DNA of 35,812 nt from Alphaproteobacteria bacterium (GTDB lineage Bacteria; Pseudomonadota; Alphaproteobacteria; Sphingomonadales; Sphingomonadaceae), in assembly GCA_030431875.1 (NCBI GenBank), contig JAUIIG010000030.1, forward strand, positions 1-35,812, read 5' to 3'. The notes beneath the pieces were generated by a model. That model saw nothing but the letters and a program-made list of their open reading frames with translations. It ran no database searches and was not told the origin of the DNA. Each line of letters opens with the position of its first letter. Positions within the stretch are counted from its first letter, which is position 1. Both the position numbers and the translations under genes were made by a program. Positions 15,427 to 23,067 of this stretch are shown piece after piece.

Positions 15427-16101
15427 ATGGACTTCACCCCCGTCCTCGACCAGCTGGGGCACACGATCAGCCAGCTGCCACAGTCTGGCCTGCTCATGTT
15501 TGCCGTGGGCGCCATGGTGCTGGGGGTAATCGGCTCGATCCTGATCTCCCGGCTGCCGTGGCTGGGCCGCGCCCTGCGCTATGCCAGCACGCTGTCGCTG
15601 ATCGGCGTCTTGCTGCTGGTGCTGCTGCAATTGTCCCGCTTCGACCCGCGCTTTTCGATGGCCATCCCCGAAATCGGCTATCCGCAACAGGTGGTGGAGG
15701 GCGGTGAAACGCGCGTGCCGATGGCGGCCGACGGGCATTTCTGGCTGGAGGCTGAGGTCAACGGCCACCGCACGTTGTTCATGGTCGATACCGGGGCCAC
15801 GCTGACCGCAGTATCGGACCGGACAGCGGAGGCTGCCGGGCTTGACGCGCGGCAGGGCGGACTGCCGATCCGCCTGCAGACCGCGAATGGCACTGTCTCC
15901 GCCGACATGACCAATATCGACGAACTGCGCTTCGGCAATGTCGCTGCGCGCGGGCTGGACGCGGTGATCGCGCCGGGGCTGGGCGAGACCAATGTCATCG
16001 GCATGAACCTGCTCAGCCGACTGGCCGAAGTGCGCATCGAAGCGGGCGAATTGATCCTCGTCCCCAACCATCCGCAGGAGCCGCTGCAACCAGCGTATTG
16101 A
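15427..16101 (+). CDS. Membrane-anchored retropepsin-like aspartic protease (TIGR02281/PerP-like)
   Basis: A 224-residue clan AA aspartic protease. Two N-terminal membrane segments (about 20-42 and 50-70) precede a periplasmic retropepsin-like domain with the catalytic signature DTGAT at 121-125 and a closing IGMNLLSRL block, a familiar pattern in alphaproteobacterial single-domain proteases of this family. Being one domain, it must act as a homodimer. PerP, the Caulobacter relative, cuts the polarity factor PodJ; a similar role here is only an analogy. It starts at ATG 15427, 20 bases after egtD, on the same strand; that spacing suggests co-transcription but the products have no obvious shared role. 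Start chosen to include both membrane segments. Confidence 0.85.
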   Translation: MDFTPVLDQLGHTISQLPQSGLLMFAVGAMVLGVIGSILISRLPWLGRALRYASTLSLIGVLLLVLLQLSRFDPRFSMAIPEIGYPQQVVEGGETRVPMAADGHFWLEAEVNGHRTLFMVDTGATLTAVSDRTAEAAGLDARQGGLPIRLQTANGTVSADMTNIDELRFGNVAARGLDAVIAPGLGETNVIGMNLLSRLAEVRIEAGELILVPNHPQEPLQPAY

Positions 16102-16146
16102 CGGATCAACTTCCGCATGGTCAACCTGCCCACCAAGGGAGAGGAC

Positions 16147-17517
16147 ATGGCCACGCAACCGGTTGAAGGCCCACGCTTTGACGTGGCCCAGTTCATTGAC
16201 GACCAACCGATCAGGGCGCGCCACATCGGGACGCTGGTGATCGTATCGGTCGTGCTGTTCCTCGACGGCTTCGACATGTACTTCCTCGGCAAGATCCTGC
16301 CGGCCATTGCCGAAGGGCTGGGTGGCACGTCGGTCGATATGAACCCGGTGGTGAAGTACCAGCAGATCGGCATGTTCGTCGGCGCGCTGATCATGCCGCC
16401 ACTGGCAGACCGGATCGGGCGCAAGCCGGTGCTGGCCCTGTGCCTGTTGGGCTTCGGCAGCCTCTCGCTGTGGGCGGCGTGGTCGACCAGTTTCGAAATG
16501 CTGACCTGGCTGCGCGGCATTTCCGGCGTGTTCTTCTCAGCCATGCTGCCGGTGGGTCTCGCCTTCCTTGCCGAAGCCACGCCCAAGCGCAAACGCGCGC
16601 TGTTCATGGCCATCGCGCTGGTGTGCTTCTCCGGTGGCAACCTTGGCAGCGGGGTGATGGTGAGCTGGTTCCTCGAAGACCTCGGCTGGGAAGGCTTCTT
16701 CATCGTCGGCGGCGTGGTGCCGCTGGCGGCGATGCTGCTGCTGCTGCTGGTGCCGGAAAGCCTGGCCTTCCGCGTCAACCGCGATCCCGCCAATCCCCGG
16801 GTGGCGCAGATCCTGCGGCAGCGCGATCCCTCGCTCGCGCTGGCCCCCGGCACGACGTTCTACCTCGGCGACCAGGAAGAAGTGTCCAAGTTTGGCCCGC
16901 TGGCCATGTTTGGCCCGCGCTATCGCGTGCAGACGATCCTGCTGTTCTCGCTGTGCTTCTTCAGCCTCGGCAATATCGCGGTGCTGGCGAACTACATGGC
17001 CACCTACATGTACGAATTTGCGGACCTGCCGCTCAAGACTTTCGCGCTCTACATGGTCTACGGCTATTTCGGCGGCGCTTCGGGCACGCTGGTGATGGGC
17101 TGGCTGATGGACCGGATGAACCCCTATTGGCTGATCGCCAGCTATTTCATCATCGACGCCATCGCCATTTTCTCGCTTGGCCACATCCCGCCGGAAGTGG
17201 CGATTGCCTTCGTTACTGCCCTCGTCGTGTGGAACTTCGCGCAGGTTGGTGGGCAGACCGGGATCAACAACCTGGCGACGCTCAGCTACCCGCCCGAAAT
17301 GCGCTCGTCCGGGATCGGCTGGGCAGGAGCCACAGGCCGGCTTGGCGGCATCGTCTTCCCCATCCTTGGCGGCAAAGCGCTGGAAAAGCAGCTATCGCTT
17401 GACGTGATCCTTGGCCTGACGGCGATCCCGGCCCTTATCATCGCCGCGCTGGTGTTCGCGCTGGGCGTGGTCAACGGCGGGGTGATCGGCGGCCGCGCCG
17501 GGAAGCGCACCAGCTAG
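16147..17517 (+). CDS. MFS transporter, aromatic acid:H+ symporter (AAHS)-like
   Basis: Twelve-helix major facilitator protein of 456 residues in the inner membrane. The first helix carries FLDGFDMYFLGKILPAIAEG, the DGFD element characteristic of the AAHS and sugar-porter branch, and the cytoplasmic loop between helices 2 and 3 has ADRIGRKPVL, the standard MFS motif A. A second copy-like loop, MGWLMDRMNPY, lies between helices 8 and 9. AAHS carriers import benzoate-type acids, but substrate cannot be read from sequence and no aromatic catabolism genes are near. The start ATG 16147 follows GGGAGAGGAC at good spacing; an upstream ATG at 16117 has a poorer site. Its stop overlaps the VOC gene stop on the other strand by 4 bases. 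Confidence 0.87.
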   Translation: MATQPVEGPRFDVAQFIDDQPIRARHIGTLVIVSVVLFLDGFDMYFLGKILPAIAEGLGGTSVDMNPVVKYQQIGMFVGALIMPPLADRIGRKPVLALCLLGFGSLSLWAAWSTSFEMLTWLRGISGVFFSAMLPVGLAFLAEATPKRKRALFMAIALVCFSGGNLGSGVMVSWFLEDLGWEGFFIVGGVVPLAAMLLLLLVPESLAFRVNRDPANPRVAQILRQRDPSLALAPGTTFYLGDQEEVSKFGPLAMFGPRYRVQTILLFSLCFFSLGNIAVLANYMATYMYEFADLPLKTFALYMVYGYFGGASGTLVMGWLMDRMNPYWLIASYFIIDAIAIFSLGHIPPEVAIAFVTALVVWNFAQVGGQTGINNLATLSYPPEMRSSGIGWAGATGRLGGIVFPILGGKALEKQLSLDVILGLTAIPALIIAALVFALGVVNGGVIGGRAGKRTS

Positions 17518-17906
17518 CCGAGCGGCTGGACCAGCTCGATCTCGTGCCCGTCGGGTGCTTTCAACAGCGAGACGATGACGCCGCCGACATCGGTGGGCGG
17601 CATCACTTCCTCCGCCCCGCTGGCAATGGCGTGAGCCTGGCTGGCCGCGATATCGACCACCACGAGGCCCAGCGGCCCATGACCCGGACCCACCGGCTGC
17701 GGAGCGCGCGGCTTGGGTTCCACCAGCATCAGCTGCGGCCCGCTTTCCATCTGCCCCGGCAGGGCCATGATGTTCTCGCGGAAAGCCTCGACATCATAGG
17801 AATTGGTGACGGCAAAGCCGAAGGCTCGCTCCCAGAATGCGGTTGCCGCTTCGAGGTCGCCGGTATGCAGCTTCATGAATGCCAGCCGCGCCGTGGGTAT
17901 TGCCAT
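17514..17906 (-). CDS. VOC family protein (glyoxalase/bleomycin-resistance fold)
   Basis: A 130-residue vicinal-oxygen-chelate fold protein, of the single-module size. It begins MAIPTARLAFMKLHTGDLEAA, the typical first beta strand and helix, contains an AFWERAFGF pairing segment, and ends KAPDGHEIELVQPLG, where the metal-ligand Glu of the fold normally lies. It resembles lyase-type glyoxalase I-like proteins, but the substrate is unknown. ATG 17906 is preceded by AGGAGAG. The start is divergent from the flippase gene across an 80-base region that must hold both promoters. Confidence 0.85.
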   Translation of the reverse strand: MAIPTARLAFMKLHTGDLEAATAFWERAFGFAVTNSYDVEAFRENIMALPGQMESGPQLMLVEPKPRAPQPVGPGHGPLGLVVVDIAASQAHAIASGAEEVMPPTDVGGVIVSLLKAPDGHEIELVQPLG

Positions 17907-17986
17907 ATTCGCTCTCCTGTGGAGGCAGACTGTGACGAGCACCCGCGGCTTTTGCAATTCCTCGCGGACTGGGGCAGGGGCATTTG

Positions 17987-19234
17987 ATGCTGCGTCGTGC
18001 GCTCCAGAATACCGGTTGGCTGATGAGCGCGCGCGCGGTGAATGCGGTGCTCAGCCTGGTCTACCTGGCGCTGGCAACGCGCGAACTGGGGCCGGAACGC
18101 TTCGGCCTGTTCGTGATCGCCTTCACCTTCGCCCAGCTGATCGTCGGCTTCACCAGCTTCCAGACCTGGCAATCGATCATCCGCTGGGGGCAGGACGCGG
18201 ATGATCGCAAGACCGCCACCGGCTTTGCCCTCGCGCTGGACGGCACCACGGTACTGGTTGGCGCGACGCTGGCGGGCCTGATCCTCGGCTTTGCGGGTGA
18301 CTGGCTGCTGCTGCCCGACGCCATGCGCTTCCCGACTTTCCTATTCACGCTCGCCTCGCTGCTGTCGATCCGCTCCACCCCGACGGGCCTGCTACGCCTG
18401 CACGACCGTTATGCGCGGGCCGCGCTGGCTGACGCCACGACCTCCATCGTGCGGGTGATCGGCGCGGTCTTCGTGATCTTCTGGCACCCGTCGATCCAGA
18501 GCTTCCTGATCGTCTGGGGCGCGGCGGAAGTCGCCACGGCGGCCATGTACTGGCGGCTGGCCGCCACGACCGAGCCGATCCACCTCGGCCGCATCAGCCT
18601 CACCCGCCTGCCGCGCGAGCGCAAGGCGGCGGGCGAGAGTGCCTGGTCCTTCGTCGCCGGCACCAGCCTGTCCGGCATGCTGAGCGTCGCCAGCCGGCAA
18701 TTGCTGGTGCTGCTGACCGGTGTGCTGGGCGGCCCCGCGCTGGCGGGCATTTACCGCGTTGCCTCGCAGCTGGGCGAGGGCCTGCTCAAGCTGGCACAAG
18801 CCCTGCTTCGCGCGGTTTACCCGGAGCTGGTGCGCAATCCAGAGAACGCCAGGCTGCTGGTCACCAAGATCACCCGGATCGCGGTGATCACCGGCCTTTT
18901 CGTCATCGCGCTTGGTTACTTTGCGGGCGAATGGATCATCACCGCCATTGCGGGTGAGGAATATCTCGCAGCCTTCCTTCCCATGCTCATCCTGGCGGCG
19001 GCGGCATCGGTGGAACTGGCCGGGGCGAGCCTCGAGGCACTGCTTGTGGCGCGCGGCAAGGCGATCACCAACTTCCTGATCCGCGCCGTGCCTGTCGCTA
19101 TCGGGCTGGTCACCCTGCCATGGCTGATCGACGCTTTCGGCGCGGTGGGGGCGACATTGGTGGTGCTGGGCAGCAGCCTGGTGAGTGTCACCGGCTTCGT
19201 GATCGCGGTGAGAGCCAAAAAGCCGTCAAGGTAG
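17987..19234 (+). CDS. Polysaccharide flippase-like membrane protein (Wzx/MATE-fold)
   Basis: A 415-residue integral membrane protein of about twelve helices, fitting the polysaccharide transport (PST, MOP superfamily) branch that flips lipid-linked sugars across the inner membrane. Support comes from the N-terminal NTGWLMSARAVNAVLSLVYLALATRELG block (WxxxxR...ATRELGPE), the SFQTWQSIIRW segment after the second helix, and repeated hydrophobic stretches through the C-terminus. It starts at ATG 17987 with AGGGG just upstream; the preceding TTG is less likely. No glycosyltransferase or polymerase gene accompanies it, so it is an orphan flippase and its cargo cannot be inferred. The C-terminus runs up to 7 bases from the tRNA-Gln gene, which is transcribed toward it. 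Confidence 0.85.
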   Translation: MLRRALQNTGWLMSARAVNAVLSLVYLALATRELGPERFGLFVIAFTFAQLIVGFTSFQTWQSIIRWGQDADDRKTATGFALALDGTTVLVGATLAGLILGFAGDWLLLPDAMRFPTFLFTLASLLSIRSTPTGLLRLHDRYARAALADATTSIVRVIGAVFVIFWHPSIQSFLIVWGAAEVATAAMYWRLAATTEPIHLGRISLTRLPRERKAAGESAWSFVAGTSLSGMLSVASRQLLVLLTGVLGGPALAGIYRVASQLGEGLLKLAQALLRAVYPELVRNPENARLLVTKITRIAVITGLFVIALGYFAGEWIITAIAGEEYLAAFLPMLILAAAASVELAGASLEALLVARGKAITNFLIRAVPVAIGLVTLPWLIDAFGAVGATLVVLGSSLVSVTGFVIAVRAKKPSR

Positions 19235-19241
19235 GGGAGAA

Positions 19242-19316
19242 TGGCTGGGGTGGCAGGGTTCGAACCTGCGAATGCCGGTACCAAAAACCGGTGCCTTACC
19301 ACTTGGCTACACCCCA
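19242..19316 (-). tRNA. tRNA-Gln (anticodon TTG)
   Basis: Read on the minus strand, a complete cloverleaf of 75 bases including an encoded CCA. The acceptor stem is TGGGGTG/CACCCCA, the D arm GCC-AAGTGGTAA-GGC, the anticodon stem CCGGT/ACCGG with loop TTTTGGT (anticodon TTG, so Gln), and the T arm GCAGG-TTCGAAC-CCTGC. The discriminator is G and the CCA tail is genome-encoded at 19242-19244. It lies convergent with the flippase gene, 7 bases from its stop codon. Confidence 0.97.
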
Positions 19317-19637
19317 GCAGGAGCGCGCTCATATAGCGGGCGGGGCGCGTGGTGCAATGCCTGCTTTGCTTGCTTTTCGCTCACGTCTCCGCGTGAGCGT
19401 CCTCGCTAGACGCGCTCCGGTTGGCCTTCGAGCGTCTACGACTCCGCTACGCGCCCGCTGCGGGCGGGCAGTCGCCCTTGCGACCCTGCGGGCCGTACTC
19501 CGCGACACGGTAGCTTGCTGGCGATGGTCTCGGTCGCGCCCAGCGACCGACAGAGCGCGACTGCGCGACCGCAGGTGCCCCGCAGCGCAGCGGAGGGAAC
19601 AGCACCGAGGACGAGGCCGCGGAGGCGGCCTCGCAAA
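19317..19637. repeat. Gene-free stretch packed with inverted repeats
   Basis: About 320 bases between tRNA-Gln and the YghU-like gene with no credible gene; short open frames here have the Arg/Ala/Gly-rich composition of random high-GC sequence. The part near the tRNA holds its promoter. The rest contains a row of perfect stems: CGCTCACG/CGTGAGCG (19378-19385, 19392-19399); TAGAC-GCTC/GAGC-GTCTA with a 2-base bulge (19407-19417, 19430-19438); GCCCG/CGGGC around 19453; GTCGC/GCGAC around 19471; TCGGTCGC/GCGACCGA (19530-19537, 19543-19550); and CGAGGCCGC/GCGGCCTCG (19612-19620, 19625-19633). The last is 5 bases past the end of the YghU-like gene and may act as its terminator, although it lacks a U run. 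The density suggests a dispersed intergenic element. Confidence 0.55.
19330..19357 (-). promoter_or_regulatory. Promoter of tRNA-Gln
   Basis: On the minus strand, TTGCAC (19352-19357) and TATATG (19330-19335) are separated by 16 bases, a good fit to a housekeeping sigma promoter. Transcription would begin about 6-8 bases before the mature tRNA 5' end at 19316. Confidence 0.6.
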
Positions 19638-20504
19638 TCAAACGTCAGCGCGCTTGCGCACCGGATCGAACAGGCTGCGGTCTTCGACTGCGTCGAAATC
19701 GGCAGCCGAGTGGCGTTCCGGCAGGGCCTTGGTGTTGACCAGGCGGCCGCGGATTACCGCCGGGCGGGCGTCGATTTCCTTGACCCAGCGACCAACGTGC
19801 TCGTTCTCGTGCAGCGAGAGGAACTTGTCCGATCCGCTGTAGGCGCCGTGGTAGAGGTTACCTAGCCACGGATAGGCGGCCACGTCGGCGATGGTCATCT
19901 CGTCACCGGCGAGGAAGCGGGTTTCGGCCAGCTGGTTGTTGGCCACGTCGAAGATGCGCTTTGTTTCCATCGAATAGCGATTGATCGCATATTCGTACTT
20001 TTCAGGCGCATATTCGTAGAAGTGGCCGAAGCCGCCGCCGATGAAAGGTGCGGTGCCGATCTGCCAGCTGAGCCAGCTGAGCGTTTCGGCGCGCGCCGGG
20101 TTGGTCTTGGGCAGCAGGAAATCGAACTTCTCTGCCAGGTGGATCAGGATCGCGCCGCCCTCGAAGACGCGGAACGGGGTTTCGCCTGAACGGTCCTGCA
20201 GGGCAGGGATCTTGCCGTTGGGATTGAGCGCGGTGAAACCGGAGCCGAACTGGTCGCCCTTGCCGATGTTGATCATCCAGGCGTCGTATTCGGCTCCGGA
20301 GAAGCCTGCCTCCAGCAGCTCCTCGAACATGATCGTCACCTTCACCCCGTTGGGCGTGCCAAGCGAATAGAGTTGGAAGGGATGCTCGCCGATCGGCAGC
20401 TCCGCCTCGTGCCGCGCGCCGGCGGTGGGACGGTTGATGCCGGCGAAGGCACCGCCGCTTTCGGTAGGCTGCCAGACTTCGGGCGGGGTGTAGACGTCGG
20501 ACAT
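19638..20504 (-). CDS. yghU: Glutathione transferase-like disulfide-bond oxidoreductase YghU
   Basis: GST-fold protein of the Nu class, whose E. coli member YghU reduces small disulphides and organic hydroperoxides with two glutathione molecules per subunit. At 288 residues it equals E. coli YghU in length. It shares motifs I recall from it: GGAFAGINRP (about 16-25), YSLGTPNGVKVTIMFEELL (50-68), LNPNGKIPAL (about 95-104), GGGFGHFYEYAPEKYEYAINR in the C-terminal domain, and GDEMTIADVA at the domain end. ATG 20504 follows AAGGAG at 7 bases. It is divergent from the O-methyltransferase gene across 116 bases. A role in peroxide or disulphide stress is likely and would fit the other thiol genes nearby. 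Confidence 0.93.
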   Translation of the reverse strand: MSDVYTPPEVWQPTESGGAFAGINRPTAGARHEAELPIGEHPFQLYSLGTPNGVKVTIMFEELLEAGFSGAEYDAWMINIGKGDQFGSGFTALNPNGKIPALQDRSGETPFRVFEGGAILIHLAEKFDFLLPKTNPARAETLSWLSWQIGTAPFIGGGFGHFYEYAPEKYEYAINRYSMETKRIFDVANNQLAETRFLAGDEMTIADVAAYPWLGNLYHGAYSGSDKFLSLHENEHVGRWVKEIDARPAVIRGRLVNTKALPERHSAADFDAVEDRSLFDPVRKRADV

Positions 20505-20620
20505 GCGGGGCTCCTTGATTTCGGTTGAAAGCAAAATGGTACGCGAGCGGGCAGAGCGCAAGAAAGCAAGACTTGCCCCACGCCAGCTTCCGCTTCACAC
20601 CCTGCGCCGGAGGAGGACAT

Positions 20621-21625
20621 ATGCCGCAAACATTGGGCGAACTGCTCGACGATCCGGAGCGCATGCACCACATGCTCAACCGCAATGCGGCGCAGTTCGC
20701 CGTGTTGCAGGCGGTCAACCGGCTGGGCCTGCCGGACCTGCTCGACGGGCCGACCACGGTTGCCGACCTTGCGACACGTACAGGTGCCCACAGCGACGGA
20801 CTGGCGCGGCTGCTGGCCTATCTCGCGGCTGACCGGGTGCTGGACTTCGACGGGGACACGGTAACGCCATCGCCGCGCACGGCGGCTTTGCGCCAGATGG
20901 GCCCGGCGATCGGCAATGACCGGCTCTCCATGCTGGCTGCCTTCGAGCTCGACCGCGCCCTTTGCGGCGAGGGCACGGCCTTTGAACTGCATTTCGGTCA
21001 GCCGCCCTTCGAATTCCTCGCTGACAGCCCGGCTGACGGCGAGAATTTCGCCCGGCTGATGCAACTGACCACGCAGCTTGCCGAGCGGGCGATCTTTGCC
21101 AACCACGACTTCGGCACGTTCACCTGCGCGGTGGACGTCGGCGGCAATCGCGGCAGCCTGCTGCTGCGCCTGCTGGCAGACCGGCCCGATGCTCGCGGGG
21201 TGCTTTTCGACCTGCCTGCCACGGTCGCCGACGCGGGGCCCGCGCTGGCAGGCCATCCCCTTGCAGACCGCATTGAAGCAGTGGGCGGCAGTTTCTTTGA
21301 AGCAGTCCCCGAAGGCGGCGATCTCTACCTGCTCAAGCAAATCCTCCACGACTGGGGCGATGCCGAGTGCGAGACGATCCTGCGCCACATCCGCCGCGCC
21401 ATTGCCCCGCACGGAAGGCTGGCGATCATCGAACGGCTGGTCCCCGAGGCCATGGAACCGCACAATGCCCGCGACCTCGATATCCTGATGCTGCTGTGGA
21501 CCGGCAAGGGCTGCGAGCGCACCCTGGCGCAGCTTGCCGACATGCTGGGGCGCTGCGGCTTCGCCTTGGAGCGAACTAGCGACGGCGGGCGGTCCATGTC
21601 GGTGATCGAGGCGGTGCCGGTCTAG
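20621..21625 (+). CDS. SAM-dependent O-methyltransferase (Methyltransf_2 / acetylserotonin-type)
   Basis: A 334-residue small-molecule methyltransferase. The N-terminal half (about 10-110) is the helical dimerisation domain typical of this family (LLDDPERMHHMLNRNAAQF, then LADLATRTGAH). The C-terminal half has the SAM motif VDVGGNRG (171-178), LFDLPAT (195-201), GGSFFEAVPEGGDLYLLKQ and LHDW with the catalytic-type histidine H243. Relatives methylate hydroxyls on polyketides, plant phenolics and carotenoids (CrtF), so the substrate is open. ATG 20621 follows AGGAGGA closely. It is followed on the same strand by the PAT-type transporter after 176 bases. No biosynthetic genes are nearby. Confidence 0.88.
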   Translation: MPQTLGELLDDPERMHHMLNRNAAQFAVLQAVNRLGLPDLLDGPTTVADLATRTGAHSDGLARLLAYLAADRVLDFDGDTVTPSPRTAALRQMGPAIGNDRLSMLAAFELDRALCGEGTAFELHFGQPPFEFLADSPADGENFARLMQLTTQLAERAIFANHDFGTFTCAVDVGGNRGSLLLRLLADRPDARGVLFDLPATVADAGPALAGHPLADRIEAVGGSFFEAVPEGGDLYLLKQILHDWGDAECETILRHIRRAIAPHGRLAIIERLVPEAMEPHNARDLDILMLLWTGKGCERTLAQLADMLGRCGFALERTSDGGRSMSVIEAVPV

Positions 21626-21801
21626 CGCTTATGCAGCGCCCATTGCCAACATCAGTGTAAACACGCATACCACTTCCGGGTCGTGCAAATCGAGAGACGG
21701 GGGGTCTTATCGAGCGCACACAGCCGGACGGCAAATTCATCCTGGCGGAATCGAGCAGGCTGCGCCTGTTCACGCTGTTCATCCTCTATGTCGCGCAGGG
21801 C

Positions 21802-23055
21802 GTGCCCATCGGGCTGTTCTTGACCGCGATACCTGCGTGGATGGCGGCCAACGGGGCCTCCGCAGCCAATGTCGGTTACGTGCTTGGGATGACGGCGCTG
21901 CCGTGGACTCTGAAGCTGGTGAACGGCTTCATCATGGATCGCTACACCTTCCTTGCCATGGGACGCCGCCGCGCGTGGATCGCCGGGGCGCAATGCATGA
22001 TGATCGCGCTGCTGCTGGTCTGCGCCTTCGTCCAGCCGGGCGTGAAAGACGTCCTGCTGCTGGGACTGGCGGGATTTGCCGTGAACATGGCGACCACCTT
22101 CCAGGATGTTGCAGTTGACGGCCTGGCCGTGGACATCATGGAGGAAGACGAGCGCGCCCGCGCCAGCGGGATGATGTTCGGCGGGCAATATATCGGCATT
22201 GCCGGTGCCACCGGCCTCACCGGTGCGGCGATTGCCTTCTACGGACCCGCTGCCGCCTACCTGCTTGCCGCCAGCTTCATCGCCTTGATTACCGGCTATG
22301 TCCTGTTTCTGCGCGAGCGGCCCGGCGAGTGCCGCCTGCCGTGGAGTGCGGGCGAGGCGCACCAGCGCAATCGCGAGATCCACCTCGGCGCCTGGCTGCC
22401 GATCCTGGGGAACACCTTCAAGTCGATGCTGCTGCCCGTGAGCCTGCTATGGTTGCCGGTGCTGCTGGTGCGCGGGTTCCATTACGGCATGTTCAATGCC
22501 GTGATGCCGATGATCGGTGCCAACGAGGTCGGCTGGGACGAAGCAGGGATCACCGCCACGGCGGGCACGGCACAGCTGGTGGCGGGCATTCTTGGCCTGA
22601 CACTGGGTGGCTGGCTGGGAGACAGGTTCGGTGCCAAGCGTACCACCATCGCCTTCTTCGCGCTCTACATGGCCTTCAGCGCATCGATGCTGCTGATGCA
22701 GGACATGTGGAGCAGTTCCAGCGTGTTCATCTACTTCGTCTACGGCTGGTCTTGCCTCGACATCCTGATCACAGTTGCCGCGCTGCCGATCTCGATGCGG
22801 CTGAGCAATCCCAAGGTCGCGGCGACGCAGTTCACGCTATACATGGCCTGTTCCAATTTCGGCATCTCCATCGGCGCGTGGGTGTTCAGCTTCTCCGACA
22901 GGCTCGGCGGATTGCCGACCATGTTCATGCTGGTGCTGGGTCTGCACGGGCTCGGCCTGATGGTGATGTTGCTGGTCAAGTTCCCGCGCCGGGCGGGGTA
23001 CAACGAAGCGGCAGTACTGGCCGAAGCGCCGGGGCCGGCGCCAAGGGTGAATTAG
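21802..23055 (+). CDS. MFS transporter of the PAT/AmpG-like family (5' end uncertain)
   Basis: Membrane transporter, 417 residues from the first usable start (GTG 21802). The loop FQDVAVDGLAVDIMEEDERARA around residue 100-125 is the QDxAxDg signature of AmpG and acetyl-CoA-type PAT carriers, and GRRRAWI, GDRFGAKRT and other MFS loops are visible. The protein as called begins inside the first helix. Upstream codons in the same frame, from about 21709, translate to ERTQPDGKF and then LAESSRLRLFTLFILYVAQG, which reads as a natural N-terminus and first helix half. That stretch has no ATG, GTG or TTG after the stop at 21658; only CTG (21742) or near-cognate codons remain. Either a non-standard start is used or the sequence carries a change. 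Substrate unknown; AmpG exports muropeptides inward. Confidence 0.82.
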   Translation: MPIGLFLTAIPAWMAANGASAANVGYVLGMTALPWTLKLVNGFIMDRYTFLAMGRRRAWIAGAQCMMIALLLVCAFVQPGVKDVLLLGLAGFAVNMATTFQDVAVDGLAVDIMEEDERARASGMMFGGQYIGIAGATGLTGAAIAFYGPAAAYLLAASFIALITGYVLFLRERPGECRLPWSAGEAHQRNREIHLGAWLPILGNTFKSMLLPVSLLWLPVLLVRGFHYGMFNAVMPMIGANEVGWDEAGITATAGTAQLVAGILGLTLGGWLGDRFGAKRTTIAFFALYMAFSASMLLMQDMWSSSSVFIYFVYGWSCLDILITVAALPISMRLSNPKVAATQFTLYMACSNFGISIGAWVFSFSDRLGGLPTMFMLVLGLHGLGLMVMLLVKFPRRAGYNEAAVLAEAPGPAPRVN

Positions 23056-23067
23056 CCAGCCAAAGCG

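Noticed and set aside
19436..19636. Small open frames in the hairpin-rich gap
   Set aside because: No ribosome site, Arg/Ala/Gly-rich product, and the sequence is explained by inverted repeats.
19242..19637. tRNA-Gln as an integration site for a mobile element
   Set aside because: No integrase, no second copy of the tRNA 3' end and no phage or transposon genes were seen on either side.
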